DNA of 64,000 bases from Apium graveolens (GCF_009905375.1 NW_027417557.1:62001-126000); one strand, 5' to 3'; counted from the first letter of the stretch, positions 12,501-25,981 are shown. Numbers and translations: made by a program. Notes: generated by a model from the letters alone, not told the origin.

Positions 12501-13685
12501 AACCATCAATACAACAAAACTTCACCTAAACCATACCAAATCAGTCCATAATCTCCAAGGTTTTCAACTCAAACAACCACAATCAAGACCTATGAACTAT
12601 AATCAAGCTTCAATTACCAAAACACTTCCAAATCAAACCAAACTACTAATAATCACAATCCATGCTTCTCATTTCACAACACCAACCATTAAACTTACTA
12701 ACAAATAAAGTAAAGGCTAGGGTTTGAAGTTTATACCTTCCTTGGGAGGTGTTAAGTTGCTAGGAAGCCTTAGGGAGCCTCCTACAAGCTTGATCTTTCC
12801 AAAGAAATCAAGAACACAAAGTTAGGCTTTGAAGTTTCTAAAAGTCCGATTTAAAGAACTGTAAAAATGAGGGTCTTACCATGATTATTTGGACGAGACT
12901 TGTGAACAAGAGTTGTAGGCCATCTCAATACCTTTCCAATGAGCTATAGAACACAATATTGGAGTGAGAAATGAAGGAGATACAGCAGTTTTAGTGTTCT
13001 GGTTCTGTTTTGGCCGAGAGCATGAAGAACAATGCCTTGGTTTCTTTTTGATTTTGATGAAAAATGATTTGCTTGGCTTGGTTGGTTTGATTTTTGTGTT
13101 TGTTTTAGTAAATTACCTAGTTGCCCTTGATTTTGTGTGGTTAAAAAGCCACCACATCTCCTTCCTTCCCATGTCATGCTTGTGTCATCCTCATGATGTC
13201 ATCCTCCCCTCCTTGTCCTCTTTCTATTGGTTGGATGACATCATCCCCACTAATCCCCTTGATTAACTTCCTAATCATTTGCCTAATGACCGCAGATCTG
13301 TTATACGGTTCGCTTAACTTTCATTTTCGTTTATCGTTTGAGGGATCATACCCGGGATCTTATTACTTAGGTTCCCTTAACCTTTCTCAATATATTATAT
13401 TCCTTTTATGATCCTCTCCTATAATCCTTTAATTTAAATTCTTTTTATCCTGTTACCTTTTTCTCAAATCTTTCCGTATCTAGTGTATTTTCGGGAAAAA
13501 TCAAAGTGTTCGGATTTGGATTCTGACGATCTTTACATACACTTATATCCCATATAAAGTACTAATAAAATCTCAGAATATCCATATCAGAACCCCTACA
13601 TAGTGTGGCATGAAAAGTTTTCTCATTCAGCAAAAACACTATTCATAAGGGTTTCAAAAATTTCCCAAAAATTGGGGTTATTACA
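9523..13685 (-). repeat. 5' LTR of element A
   Basis: The 4163 bp LTR runs from TGTAACACCCCC (plus strand) to TTATTACA and pairs with the partial LTR at 1-3991. Differences between the pair are sparse substitutions, an 11 bp loss in the 55 bp repeat array and a longer AT tract (11597-11635). This points to a fairly recent insertion despite the ruined interior. Confidence 0.93.
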
Positions 13686-13994
13686 TTAATTGTTCCAATA
13701 TATGGTTTAAAGTGAGTCTTATAAGGTGCAAAATTACTCTAATATGGTTTAAAGTGACTTACATGGTAGATTAGAGCCAAAATGTGGACCAAAATTGACT
13801 CGTATGAAAGTGGTACCAAGAGATTGTTAAAGGATGTCAAATTGGATGTTTATGATGTTAACATGTTAATTCTACCATTATATGGTGGCAAGTTAGTCTT
13901 ATAAGGTGCAAAATTACTCTAATACGGTTTAAAGTGACTTGCATAGTAGATTAGAGCCAAAATGTGGACCAATATTGACTTGTATGAAAGTGGT
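13686..13994. repeat. 180 bp satellite, segment 1
   Basis: About 1.7 monomers of the same satellite as 31752-35209 and 60423-64000, in the same orientation. It lies between elements A and B. Its right end (GTGGT, 13990-13994) is the left target-site duplication of element B, and the monomer continues in phase at 31752. Confidence 0.93.
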
Positions 13995-16900
13995 TGTAAT
14001 ACCCCCAGATCCGGGGTCGGGGATCCAGGTCGTCACGGTCTTTCTTTCCACAATATCACTTCACTTAATTAATAATAATTAACCTTATGCTGTGACCCCA
14101 CACTAACACACACCACAACCCGTTATGGTCTCAGAGATGAAATTGAAATAAGTACAAGTCTTTGAATCCACAATTTAAAAGTTATTACAACCCAAAATGA
14201 TTACTTAATAAGTTTACAATTAATTGCCATTATCTGACACAAGTTATAATTATACATAATTGATTCTCAAAAGTAGATGGTCTGATCTACATATAGATCT
14301 ACCTCTGCAGCTATAACAACTATGATCTCAACGGGAAGGCGCGGGGCGCTTCCCACGCTCTTGCGCTGGGTCTGCTTGAGTCTGGCCATCCTTCCTAACT
14401 GTTGTTGTGTGATGAAGAAATAAAGCAAGAGTGAGCATTACAGCTCGCAAGATAATATATAGTGTAATCAATAATGCAAGTATCTAATAGATAACTTACT
14501 GAAAACCTTTATCAAAAGTAAGATAATTACTTACTGGATATAAGCTTAAAGGAAGATGAAGTTACCAAATACTTCACTATACTTATATCATTTATAAGGC
14601 TACTTGAACTACCACTGTTCAAAGTATTATAGGTTTAAAAAAAAGGTCATCCCATAGATGAGACCACAAGTTAAGACTTGAATAGATTCAATCTTTGAAA
14701 TATTATTGAATGAAATAAAGTTACGAGATACTTTATTTAGTCCCGATATATATATCCACATATATATCTCTTAAACATTTCCTGGAACCTCTGTTATGTA
14801 AAGTATGAACAGAGTTTGTAACATCCAATGAATTTTGGAAAGGAAAAGAATTTTGGCATAAACCCGATATCTTGCTGATCAGGAAAAGATACCAATAAGT
14901 AACCTTTTCTACTAGTAGATGGATGAATCCCCCACCGGTCATCACCCTGGCCACATAAGGACCTTGTGCTGGACCGCCACCCGGCCTCTTACGCGTTGAT
15001 GGACTGCCACCCAGCCACTTACACTTTGATAGACCGTACCCCGGCCTGTCGCTTATGCCGACTCAATTAGATGGGCTTACTTCCCGAACGTTGGGTAAGT
15101 AATCAATTCATTTGTTTTCTCAAAACAGCAACCACGTTGCGAATGTAAAATGCACCACAGAGCTGGATCCCCCAGGTTTTGAGCGAGTATTTAAATCCCC
15201 TTTGAAAGGAAGATCTTAAATATAAAAAAAATGAGTTTTGGGGTCCTCTCTAACTTTAAAAATCATTTTGAAGACTCGAAAACATTTTTAAGAATGTTTG
15301 GAGTACTGCTGATTTATTAAAATAAATCAGTCCCGATATATTAGAAAATATCTGAATATTATTATTTGAATAATATTCTCATAAAGATAATCCTTATAAA
15401 AATAATCGAAGTAGAAGTTTTAAAACTTATACTTGAAATGGATATTAAATAACCAAAGATATACTTATATGAAAGTACTATCTTTATTTGAATAATCGAA
15501 AATAAGTTTGATTATCGAAACCTTATTCTTTAATAAAGTAAAGAATATTATTAAATAATAAGCGGAGTCATAATACCTCGAATGAATATTATAAATAATA
15601 TTCATTAAATAAAATAAACGGAGTCATACATCCTCCAATGAATATCCAATTAATAATCATTAAATATAATAAACAGAGTCATAAGTCCTCGAATGAATAT
15701 TCAAATAATATTCATTAAATAAATAAAGTTATCGAATAAAACTTATTCGATTAATAGTTTGGAAAACTATAACCATATATATATAAATATATATATATAA
15801 AATCTACTCGGGATCCTTGACTCCCGGTTTTAGAAAATGTTTTCACCTTTGGGTCCCTATACTAAGGGTATATGCAAATTACCGCTATTCTCTAGCATAG
15901 GTACTATCAACTGAACCAACAGATATATATGGCAAGAATACGAAACAGGCATGCATATGTACCATATCACATGCTACAATATATCGCAAGAATTTGCTAA
16001 TAACAAATATGCATTTATCGCAAGATCATGCATATATACATATACATCACAACAACAGTTATAACGGGTAGAAAATTTGCCTGAGCGACTAGGGGTGAAA
16101 AAAAGCTCGGGACGAGTCTGGTAACCTATAAACAACAAGTTGGAATTAAACCAAAGTCACTTGTAAATCTATACTTTAACTAACTTAGACTCTAACGCTT
16201 GTTTTGCGCTTACTGATTCTCTTAAGTCACTCGAGTACCCTCGGCTCCACCATTTTTAATAATTTAACCATTATGAGTTTTAAGGCGATTCCTTCGCGAG
16301 TGTCTTACCAACTGCCTATTACACCTTACATAAATGTTTCATACTTCAATTAGTCCTTTAATGTCTTTAACCTATGTTTCAAAGTAAGGCGAGGGGAAAA
16401 GTTTCGTTAGCGAAACGCCGTTACTTAAAACGGTCGTTTCTCCTAAACCGTACATCGGAATCAAACGAACTACATATCAAAACGAAGCTCGTAACATGAA
16501 CTATCTAAACATGGCAATGGTCAAAATCTAGCAGGGAGTTCTCGGGTCCAAATTTTATGAACAAAAGCAGTCTAAAGTAAATCGGACATTACGACGGCTA
16601 TGTTTACGCGATTTCGCAAATTTAAACCATTCCAAAACCATCACAATTCAACCCCAATTCACAACCCAAATAAACCTCCATTTAAACTACATTACAACAG
16701 CCCCAAATCAACTCATTATAATCAATCTACTTAATCCAAAATCTTGAATTTAAACTATACTACATTCTTTAACCAAATCATAAGATTTCAACAAATCAAT
16801 CACCACCATTCCAACCCAAACTCTTAAACAAACAAGTTTCAAGCTACTCTTTACCCTCACAACCATAATCAACCTAATATACAAATTAAAGCTAGGGTTT

Positions 16901-17871
16901 GGAGATGATATACCTTCCTTGAAGTGGTGGGAGTAGCTAGGAAGCCTTAAGAAGCCTTGAGAAGTCTTAGGGATGCTTGGATCTTAAAGGAAAACAAGAA
17001 AAAATCAAGTTAAAAACTTTGAAATCACTATTCATTGTCTTCTTCATTGATTTCTTGAAGAAGATTGAGAAAGAATTGAAGGCTTAAACTCATAAGATAG
17101 CCATAGCTATGCATAAGGATGACTAGGGAATTATCTTACCAATTTAGGAAGCCTTGATCTTGAGTTTTGAAATTTGTTTCTCTTGGAAATGGCAAAAGCC
17201 GAGAGCAAGCCTTGGTGATGAAGAATAAAATTTTGTTTTGATGAGAAATGATTTGTTTGGCTTGGTGGATGAAATTAGATTTGTTTTATTTTAGGTCAAT
17301 TACCCATTTACCCTTGATTTTGTGTGGTTAATATTCCACCACATTTCCTTCCTTCCCATGTCATGCTTATGTCATGCTATGATGTCATCTTTCCCTCCTT
17401 GTCCTCTTCTCATTGGTTGGGTGACATCATCCTCTCTAATCCCTTTGATTAACTTCCTAATTGTTTGCCTAATGACCGCTGATCTGTTATACGGTTCGCT
17501 TAACTTTCGTTTTCGTTTATCGTTTGAGGGATCATACCCGGGATCTTATTACTTAGGTTCCCTTAACCTTTCTCAATATATTATATTCCTTTTATGATCC
17601 TCTCTTATAATCCTTTAATTTAAATCATTTTTATCCTGTTACCTTATACTCAATTCTTTCCGTATCTAGTGGATTTCCGGGAAAAATGAAAGTGTTCGGA
17701 ATTGGATTCTGACGATCTTTACATACACTTATATACCATATAGAGTACTAATAAAATCTCAGAATATCCATAACAGAACCCCTACATAGTGTGGCATGAA
17801 AAGTTTTCTCATTCAGCAAAAACACTATTCACAAGGGTTACAAAAAGTTCAAAATTTTGGGGGTTATTACA
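13995..17871 (-). repeat. 3' LTR of element B
   Basis: The 3877 bp LTR runs from TGTAATACCCCC to TTATTACA on the plus strand, next to the polypurine tract at 17872-17884. It is almost identical to 27870-31751. It contains the 55 bp-type tandem repeat near 15567-15725 and an AT tract near 15773-15800. Confidence 0.95.
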
Positions 17872-17884
17872 GTCTCCCCTCCTT
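17872..17884 (-). other. Polypurine tract of element B
   Basis: AAGGAGGGGAGAC on the minus strand, immediately before the 3' LTR and 20 bases beyond the pol stop codon. Confidence 0.87.
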
Positions 17885-17904
17885 AAAAGGATTTCGTCCC
17901 GGAA

Positions 17905-20535
17905 TCAAATAGAAAACAAATGGGGGTACTTTTCTAGCATTGCGCTCTCTAGTTCCCAAGTTGATTCTTCTACATTATGATTTTGCCATAGTACTCTGAC
18001 TAGCTTGATCACTTTGTTCCGAAGCACCTGCTCCTTCTTATCTATAATCCTTACTGGCTTCTCCGCGTAAGTCAGATCTGGTTGCATATCCACCTGCTCG
18101 TACTCCATTATCTGTCTGGCATCCCGATGATACTTCCTTAGCATTGACACATGGAACACATTATGAACTTGTTGCAAGTTAGGGGGTAAGGCTAGCTCGT
18201 AAGCTAACTTTCCAATCCGTCTTAATATCTCAAAAGGTCTAATGTACCTTGGGCTTAGTTTTCCTTTCTTTCCGAACCTCATTAATCCCTTCCAAGGGGA
18301 TACCTTTAGCAGTACTAAGTCCCCAACTTCATATTCCTTGTCCTTTCGGGCTAAGTCTGCATATTTCTTCTGTCTGTCTTGGGCTGCTACAAGCCATCCT
18401 CTGATAAGATCCACTATGTCTTTGGTTCTTTGGACCACTTCGGGACCGAGCATCTTCCGCTCTCCTACTTCATCCCAGTATAAGGGAGATCGACACCTTC
18501 TTCCGTACAGGGCCTCATAAGGCGGCATTCTGATGCTAGCATGAAAGCTATTGTTATAAGAAAACTCGATCAACGGCAAGTGGTCATCCCAACTTCCTTT
18601 AAGGTCTATTGCACAGACTCTCAACATATCCTCTAGTGTCTGGATGGTCCTTTCACTCTGCCCATCCGTCTGGGGATGGTACGCGGTACTCATATTTAAC
18701 TTGGTCCCCGCACATTCTTGAAAGCTCCTCCAAAATCTGGAGTTGAACCTGGGGTCTCGGTCTGAGACAATGGACGCTGGGACTCCATGTCGCGTCACTA
18801 TTTCCTTAAGGTAAATGTCCACCAGTCTATCGACTGTGTATCTCTCATTGATAGGAATGAAATGGGCTGACTTTGTCAGTCGGTCTATAATTACCCATAT
18901 GGCGTCATGATTGGCTTTCGTCCTTGGCAATCCTACAACAAAATCCATCGCTATCTGTTCCCATTTCCACTCGGGAATCTCCAGGGGTCGTAAAAGTCCA
19001 CTGGGTCTCTGGTGCTCTGCCTTTACTCTTTGGCAAGTCAAACATTTGCTTACCCATTCTGCTACGTCCCTCTTCAGGTTGGGCCACCAGTAATATTCCT
19101 TCAAATCCCTATACATCTTGGTACTTCCCGGGTGAATGGAATACCTTGACCTATGGCTTTCATCCAAAATCTCATCTTTAAGCTCTTGAACGTTCGGAAC
19201 CCAAATCCGGTAAGAGTACCTCATTATCCCTTTATCATCTTTCTCCGTATGGGCCTCCTCTCCAGTCATTGACTCTCTGCCCTCGTTCATTATTTTCTCT
19301 TGGCACAATCGAATCTTTTCCAATAACTCTGGCTGCATTGAGATCTCAAAAAGCTTTTCAGTTTCGGTTCCGGTTATCTTTACTTCTATTTCCATTCTTT
19401 CAAAATCCCTGATTAACTCCTCCGAAGTCATTATCATTCTGAGTCTTTCCTTTCTACTAAGGGCATCAGCCACCACATTGGCTTTCCCCGGATGATAGAG
19501 AATCTCACAATCATAGTCCTTGATTAGTTCTAACCATCTCCTCTGGCGCATGTTGAGCTCTTTCTGCGTAAATATGTACTTGAGGCTCTTATGGTCTGTG
19601 AAAATCTCGCACTTCTCTCCATACAAGTAGTGCCTCCAAATTTTTAAGGCAAATACTATTGCCACGAGCTCATGGTCATGAGTAGGATATCTAATCTCGT
19701 ATTCCTTCAGTTGTCTCGACACATACGCAATCACTTTACCGTGCTGCATAAGCACACACCCTAATCCTTTGTGCGATGCGTCACTATATATCACAAAATC
19801 TCCTTTTCCGTCTGGCAATGCCAACACCGGGGCCGTTACCAACCTTTTCTTTAATTCCTGAAAACTGTTCTCGCATTTCTCCGTCCATTCAAACTTCTCT
19901 GTCTTACGAGTAAGTCGTGTCAAAGGGGCTGCGATCTTCGCAAAGTCCTGTACAAATCTACGATAGTAGCCGGCCAATCCTATGAAACTCCTTACCTCTG
20001 TGGGTGTGGTTGGCCTTTCCCAATTTGAGACCGCCTCTATCTTGGAGGGGTCGACCAATACTCCTTCTTTATTGATCACATGTCCTAAAAACTGTACTTC
20101 ATTCCGCCAGAATTCACACTTCGAGAATTTGGCATACAACTGTTCCTCTCTGAGTATTCCTAGAGCTATCCTCAAATGCTCTGCATGTTCTGCCTCAGTC
20201 CTTGAGTAGATCAAAATATCATCGATAAAAACTATCACACACTTGTCCAAGTACTTCTTAAATACTCTATTCATTAAATCCATGAAAGCCGCTGGGGCGT
20301 TGGTTAATCCAAAGGACATTACCAAGAACTCATAATGCCCATACCTGGTACGGAACGCTGTCTTGGAAATATCTTCGGGTTTAATCTTTAATTGGTGATA
20401 TCCAGTTCTCAGGTCAATTTTGGAAAAATAAACAGCATCCTTTAGCTGGTCGAACAGATCGTCTATTCTAGGTAATGGGTACCTGTTCTTTATGGTTAGC
20501 TTGTTCAACTCTCGATAGTCGATGCACAGCCTCAT
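17905..20535 (-). CDS. Pol polyprotein, main part: RT, RNase H, integrase, chromodomain (element B)
   Basis: This 876-codon open frame copies the element RNA into DNA and inserts it into the host genome. Visible domains: RT from residue 1, with catalytic FIDD at 103-106; RNase H at about 245-360, with D252, E289, D314 and D357; integrase HHCC finger at 461-501; DDE core D531, D592, E628 (D-D35-E); and a C-terminal chromodomain at about 820-870. The chromodomain keeps the VLWQNH tryptophan and the EESTWELE motif but lacks the first aromatic cage residue, as in group II chromodomains. The RT N-terminus is not here: it continues across the solo LTR at 24490-24826. The methionine at 20535 is therefore internal and not a true start. 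All catalytic residues are intact. Confidence 0.95.
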   Translation of the reverse strand: MRLCIDYRELNKLTIKNRYPLPRIDDLFDQLKDAVYFSKIDLRTGYHQLKIKPEDISKTAFRTRYGHYEFLVMSFGLTNAPAAFMDLMNRVFKKYLDKCVIVFIDDILIYSRTEAEHAEHLRIALGILREEQLYAKFSKCEFWRNEVQFLGHVINKEGVLVDPSKIEAVSNWERPTTPTEVRSFIGLAGYYRRFVQDFAKIAAPLTRLTRKTEKFEWTEKCENSFQELKKRLVTAPVLALPDGKGDFVIYSDASHKGLGCVLMQHGKVIAYVSRQLKEYEIRYPTHDHELVAIVFALKIWRHYLYGEKCEIFTDHKSLKYIFTQKELNMRQRRWLELIKDYDCEILYHPGKANVVADALSRKERLRMIMTSEELIRDFERMEIEVKITGTETEKLFEISMQPELLEKIRLCQEKIMNEGRESMTGEEAHTEKDDKGIMRYSYRIWVPNVQELKDEILDESHRSRYSIHPGSTKMYRDLKEYYWWPNLKRDVAEWVSKCLTCQRVKAEHQRPSGLLRPLEIPEWKWEQIAMDFVVGLPRTKANHDAIWVIIDRLTKSAHFIPINERYTVDRLVDIYLKEIVTRHGVPASIVSDRDPRFNSRFWRSFQECAGTKLNMSTAYHPQTDGQSERTIQTLEDMLRVCAIDLKGSWDDHLPLIEFSYNNSFHASIRMPPYEALYGRRCRSPLYWDEVGERKMLGPEVVQRTKDIVDLIRGWLVAAQDRQKKYADLARKDKEYEVGDLVLLKVSPWKGLMRFGKKGKLSPRYIRPFEILRRIGKLAYELALPPNLQQVHNVFHVSMLRKYHRDARQIMEYEQVDMQPDLTYAEKPVRIIDKKEQVLRNKVIKLVRVLWQNHNVEESTWELESAMLEKYPHLFSI

Positions 20536-20569
20536 GCTCCCATCTTTCTTCTTAACAAATAAAACTGGT

Positions 20570-23500
20570 TGTAATAACCCCCAAAATTTTCAACTTTTTG
20601 TAACCCTTATGAATAGTGTTTTAGTTGAATGAGAAAACTTTTCATGCCACACTATGTAGGGGTTCTGTTATGGATATTCTGAGATTTTATTAGTACTCTA
20701 TATGGTATATAAGTGTATGTAAAGATCGTCAGAATCCAATTCCGAACACTTTGATTTTTCCCGGAAATCCACTAGATGCGAAAAGAATTGAGTATAAGGT
20801 AACAGGATAAAAAGGATTTAAATTAAAGGATTATAAGAGAGGATCATAAAAGGAATATAATATATTGAGAAAGGTTAAGGGAACCTAAGTAATAAGATCC
20901 CGGGTATGATCCCTCAAATGATAAACGAAAACGAAAGTTAAGCGAACCGTATAACAGATCAGCGGTCATTAGGCAAACAATTAGGAAGTTAATCAAAGAG
21001 ATTAGAGAGGATGATGTCACCCAACCAATGAGAAGAGGACAAGGAGGGGAAGATGACATCATAGCATGACATAAGCATGACATAAGAAGGAAGGAAATGT
21101 GGTGGATTGTTAGCCACACAAAACCAAGGTTAACTTGGTAATTAACCTAAAATAAAACAAATCTAATTCAATTAACCAAGCCAAACATTTCACTTCATCA
21201 AAACAAAAAACATAAAACCTCTTATTTCTTCATTGCTCTCGGCTTTTGCCATTTTCAAGAGAAAGAATTTTCAAAACTCAAGATCAAGGCTTCCTAAATT
21301 GGTAAGATAATTCCCTAGTCATCCTTATGCATAGTTATGGCTATCTTATGAGTTTAAGCCTTCAATTCTTTCTCAATCTTCTTCAAGAAATCAATGAAGA
21401 AGACAATGAATAGTGATTTCAAAGTTTTTAACTTGTTTTTTTCTTATTTTCCTTTAAGATCCAAGCATCCCTAAGACTTCTCAAGGCTTCTTAAGGCTTC
21501 CTAGCTACTCCCACCACTTCAAGGAAGGTATATCATCTCCAAACCCTATATTCCTTTGTATAATAAGATGATTTTGATTGTTATGGTGATATAGTAGCTT
21601 AATGTTTGTGGTTTAGAGTTTGGGTTGGAGTGGTAGTGAAATGGAATGGTGAATCTTGTTGTTTTGGTTAAAAGAACTTAAGTATAGTTAAATTCAAGCT
21701 TAAGCATAAGTATAAATGTTAATATTGGATTTATTGGGGATGTTATGATGTGATAAGGATGGACTTTGATTGTATGAATGGATTGAGGTTGAATTGTGAT
21801 GGTTTTTGAATGGTTTAAAATTGGGAAATCGCGTAAACATAGCCGTCGTAATGTCCGATTTACTTAAGACTGCTTTTGTTCATAACATTTGGACCCGAGA
21901 ACTCCCTGCTAGATTATGACCATTTCCATGTTTAGATAGTTCATGTTGTAAGCTTCGTTTTGATATGTAGTTCGTTTGATTCCGATGTACGGTTTAGGAG
22001 AAACGGCCGTTTCAAGTAACGGCGTTTCGCGAACGAAACTTTTCCCCTCGCCTTACTTTGAAACATAGGTTAAAGACCAAAAAGGGTTAATTAGTGTATG
22101 AAACAATTATGGTAAGAGTGTTAGGCAGTTGGTAAGACACTCGCGAAGGAATCGCCTTAAAACTCGTAATGGTTAAATTATTAAAAATGGTGGAGCCGAG
22201 GGTACTCGAGTGATTTAAGAGAATCAGTAAGCGCAAAGCGAGCGTTAGAGTCTAATTTGGTTAGAGTATATAATTACAAGTGACTTTGGTTTAATTCCAA
22301 CTTACTTGTTGTTTATAGGTTACCAGACTCGTCCCGAGCCATTCGTAACCCCCAGTCGCTCAGGCAAGTTTTCTACCCGTATAACTGTTGTTGTGATGTA
22401 TATGTATATGTGCATGATCTTGCGTTAAATGGATATTTGTTATTAGCAAACTCTTGCGATATATTGTAGCATGTGATATGGTATATATGCATGCCTGTTT
22501 TATATTCTTGATTTATATATCTGTTGGTTCAAATGCTTACAGTTGCATAATACCTATGCTAGAGATAAGCGGTATTTGAGTTTACCCTTAGTATAGGGGA
22601 TAAAAGGTGAACATATTTCTAAACCGGGAGTCGATAATCCCGAGTATAATATATATATTTATATATATATATGGTTATAGTTTTCAAAACTATTAATCGA
22701 ATAAGGTTTATTCGATAACTTTAACTTTATTTTATTATTGAATATTATTTCAAATATTCATCCGAGGACTTACGACTCCTTTATTTTATTATTGAATATT
22801 ATTTCGAATATTCATGCGAGGGCTTATGACTCAGTTATATTATTAATGATTATTAATTGGATATTCATTTGAGGATGTATGACTCCTTTATTTTATTTAA
22901 TGAATATTGTTTATAATATTCATTTGAGGTATTAAGACTCCGCTTACTATTGATTAATATTCTTTATTTTATTAAAGAATAATGTTCGATAATCAAACTT
23001 ACTTTTGATATTCAAATAAAGATATTACTTTCGTATAAGTATATCTTTGATTATTTACTATTCATTTCAAGTAAGGTTTCCAACTTCTACCTCAATTATT
23101 CTTTATGGGAATATTATTTAAATAATAATATTCAGATATTTCTTTTATATTGAGACTGGTTTACTTTATTAAATCAGCATTATTCCAAACACTCTTTAAA
23201 GTGTTTTCGAGTCTTAAAAATGATTTTTAAAAGTTAGAGCGGATCCCAAAACTCATTTTTATATTTATGATCTTCCTTTTTAAAGGGGATTTAAATACTC
23301 GCTCAAAACCAGAGGGATCCGGCTCTATGGTGTATTTTATATTCGCAACAAGGTTGCAGTTTTGGTAAATGAATTGATTACTTACCCAACGTTCGGGAAG
23401 TAAGTCTATCTATCGAGTCGGCATAAGCAACATGGGCTCAGTGGGCGTCCATGATAGTGTAAGTGGCTCAGTGGGAGTCCATCAAATGCATAAGTGGCTG

Positions 23501-24489
23501 AGTGGCAGTCCAGCATAAGGTCCTATTGCGACCAGGATGATGACCAGTGGGGAATTCGTCCATCTACTAGTAGAAAAGGTTACTTATTGGTATCTTTGCC
23601 TGATCAGCAAGATATCGGGTTTATGCCATAATTCTTTTTCCCTTCCAAAAATTCATTAGGTGTTACAAACTCTGTTCATACTTTGCATGACAGAGGTTTT
23701 CAGGGACGGTATAAAGAAGATGTATATGTGGATATATATATCGGAACTTAATGAAGTATATCATTACTTCATTTCCTTCAATACTACTTCAAAGATTTAA
23801 TCTATTCAAATCTGTCTTGTAGTCTCATCTATGTGATGAACTGTTGAAAGCTAGTTATACTTTGAATAGTGGTAGTTCAAGTAACTTTATAATTGATATG
23901 AGTATAGTGAAGTATTTGGTAACTTCATCCCTTGTTTTTACTTATATCTAGTACGTAATTATCTTACACTTGATAAAGGATTCTAGTAAGTATCCGTTTA
24001 GATACTTGTATTATTATTATCACCATATATTATCTTGCGAGCTGTAAGGCTCACTCTTGCTTTATTTCTTCATCACACAACAACAGTTAGGAAAGATGGC
24101 CAGACTCCAGCAGACCCAGCGCAAGCGCATGGGAAGCGTCCTGCGTCTTCCCGTTGATGTTGTAGCTGCTATAGCTGCAGAGGTAGATCTATTGGTAGAT
24201 CAGGCATTCTACTTTTGAGAATCAATTATGTATAATTATAACTTGTGGCAGATAATGGCAATTAACTGTAAATTTATCAAGTAATCATTTTGGATTGTAA
24301 TAACTTTTAATTGTGGATTCAAGGACTTGTACTTATTTCAATTTCATCTCTGAGACTATAACGGGTTGTGGTGTGTGTTAGTGTGGGGTCACAGCATAAG
24401 GTTATTTATTATTAATTAAGTGAAGTGATATTGTGGAAAGAAAGACCGTGACGACCCGGATCCCTGACCCCGGATCTGGGGGTGTTACA
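20570..24489 (+). mobile_element. Solo LTR of the same Tekay family nested in pol of element B
   Basis: A 3920 bp LTR in the opposite orientation to its host, running from TGTAATAACCCC to GGGGGTGTTACA. It is flanked by the 5 bp duplication CTGGT (20565-20569 and 24490-24494). Nothing of an element interior remains, which is the product expected from recombination between two LTRs of one insertion. It interrupts the reverse transcriptase shortly before its conserved LCIDYRELN segment. It is related to the LTRs of B but carries differences of its own, for example in the tandem-repeat part near 22730-22930. Confidence 0.95.
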
Positions 24490-24826
24490 CTGGTGCTCCC
24501 CACGGAGACACACTGGGTCTTATCATACCCTTATCCAAGAGTTCCTGCAATTGGATAGCTAATTCCTTCATTTCTAACGGGGCTAACCGGTAAGGTGCTT
24601 TTGAAACTGGCGCCATCCCGGGGGCCAATTCAATAGCAAATTCAATCACTCTATCGGGTGGTAATCCCGGAAGGTCTTGTGGGAATACATCTTCAAATTC
24701 GTTGACTACTGGAATATCTTGTAAGTTGGGCACCTCCTTCTGCGTGTCCACCACATAGGCTAGGTAGGCCTCATTTCCTTTTTGTAGCATCCTTCTGGCC
24801 TGGGCCATAGTCAAAAATTTCTGCGT
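24490..24826 (-). pseudogene. Protease-RT linker and RT N-terminus (element B), cut by solo LTR
   Basis: This is the upstream part of pol. It includes a FPQDLPGLPP segment and the RLAPLEMKEL segment that precede the RT fingers in Ty3/gypsy polyproteins. It stops at the solo LTR and is continued in frame by the 17905-20535 reading frame once the insertion is discounted. Upstream it is separated from the protease frame by one in-frame TAG at 24827-24829. Confidence 0.85.
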
Positions 24827-25981
24827 CTACCTCTTTCCTCTAAATATAACTTCTTTCTTCCCTGGGATATTTAACTTAACTTTCTTCCCTTTACAGTCTA
24901 TCTGAGCATCATTGCTAGATAGCCAATCCATTCCCAAAATTACATCAAACTCCCCTAATTTAAAAGGAATCAAATCAACACTAAAAGATTGCTCCCCTAT
25001 GCCTATCTCATAGGCGGGGTGAATCTGGTTAACAGGAATAATCTCATGATTGGCTATTTCTACTTGTAAGGGTTCTATCAAGGGTTCAGCTTTAAGTCTT
25101 AATTTACGCACAAAGTCCCTTGATATAAAAGATTTAGTTGCTCCCGAATCAAATAAAACGTTTGCACTGACTGAATTTAGAGAAAGGGTACCTGCTACCA
25201 CATCTGAATCTTTCATAACATCCTGGACTGTCATGTTGAAAGTCCTTGCAGTAGGTGGCTTATTGGAGGCAGCCCTGCTTGCTCCCGCAACTGCTGGTTT
25301 ATTCATTGGGCATTCCCTCTTCCAATGACCCGGGCGTCCACACTGATGACAAGTGGTGGTTAGGCGGGTAATGGGGGTTGGCGAAGTGCACTTGTCCGAA
25401 TAGTGACCCTCTCGACCACACTTGAAGCAGATTACCGGCTTTCCTTTACACTCCCCAGAATGCATCCTTCCACAAGTGTTACAGGCTGGCAATGGGGGTC
25501 GAGACTGGTTGGAATAGGACATTCTTGACTTCTGGCCACTCTGGCTCACATTCACGCTCATTGGCCGCTTAAACCCAGTGTTCTTTCCCGGTAGGGACAC
25601 TGCTCCTCGATTAAATCTACCTGGGAAGCTCCTTCCTGCTGAACCCCCACCCATGCTCATACTTTTCCTCTTTATTCCCTTCTTTTCTCTTTCCATCTGC
25701 ATCTGTTCACTTCCAGCTTCTACAATTGTTGCCTTTTGCACCAGAGTGGCATAATCCGTAAGCTCAAGGATTGCCACCCTATTCTGAATCCACGGTTTCA
25801 GTCCCTGCTGAAACCTCCTAGCTTTCTTTTCCTCGGTGCTCACAAACTCTGGCATAAACCTTGATAACTCAGTAAATTTCACTTCGTACTCTGCTACAGA
25901 TAAGTTATTCTGCTTTAGCTCCAAGAACTTGAGCTCCATCTGGTTTTCCATAAACCTCGGGAAATACTTCCCCAGAAACAA
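24827..25981 (-). CDS. Gag C-terminus with zinc knuckles, and aspartic protease (element B)
   Basis: A 384-codon frame holding the end of the capsid domain, a basic Gly/Arg/Ser-rich linker and two classical CCHC knuckles (C185-C188-H193-C198 and C211-C214-H219-C224). A shorter Cys/His cluster at C167-C178 precedes them. The retropepsin domain has its active site DSGA at 278-281 and an ILGMDWL segment further on. The knuckles bind element RNA, and the protease cuts the polyprotein in the virus-like particle. The annotated start is only the first methionine after a frameshift near 26000-26020; biologically the frame is a continuation of the gag at 25905-26534. It ends in TAG at 24827-24829, directly before the RT linker, which is in the same frame. 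Confidence 0.9.
   Translation of the reverse strand: MFLGKYFPRFMENQMELKFLELKQNNLSVAEYEVKFTELSRFMPEFVSTEEKKARRFQQGLKPWIQNRVAILELTDYATLVQKATIVEAGSEQMQMEREKKGIKRKSMSMGGGSAGRSFPGRFNRGAVSLPGKNTGFKRPMSVNVSQSGQKSRMSYSNQSRPPLPACNTCGRMHSGECKGKPVICFKCGREGHYSDKCTSPTPITRLTTTCHQCGRPGHWKRECPMNKPAVAGASRAASNKPPTARTFNMTVQDVMKDSDVVAGTLSLNSVSANVLFDSGATKSFISRDFVRKLRLKAEPLIEPLQVEIANHEIIPVNQIHPAYEIGIGEQSFSVDLIPFKLGEFDVILGMDWLSSNDAQIDCKGKKVKLNIPGKKEVIFRGKR

Larger units (their letters stand above)
1..13685 (-). mobile_element. Element A: non-autonomous Tekay-type LTR retrotransposon (left end outside window)
   Basis: Two LTRs of the same family bracket a 5.5 kb interior. Window base 1 aligns with base 9696 in the right LTR, so about 173 bases of the left LTR lie outside the window. 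The polypurine tract beside the left LTR and the primer-binding site beside the right LTR place the element on the minus strand. The interior matches pieces of element B's integrase, RT/RNase H and gag, but all are broken by stops and indels, and no long ORF survives. The right flank (TTAAT) is satellite, so the hidden left flank should also end in TTAAT. Element C has the same interior layout, which marks A and C as one non-autonomous subfamily. Confidence 0.88.

Noticed and set aside
17322..17597. 91-codon ORF that recurs at 31202, 45994, 55716 and, reversed, at 20844-21119
   Set aside because: It is repeated only because the LTR is repeated. No domain, no start context, and the frame lies in non-coding LTR sequence.
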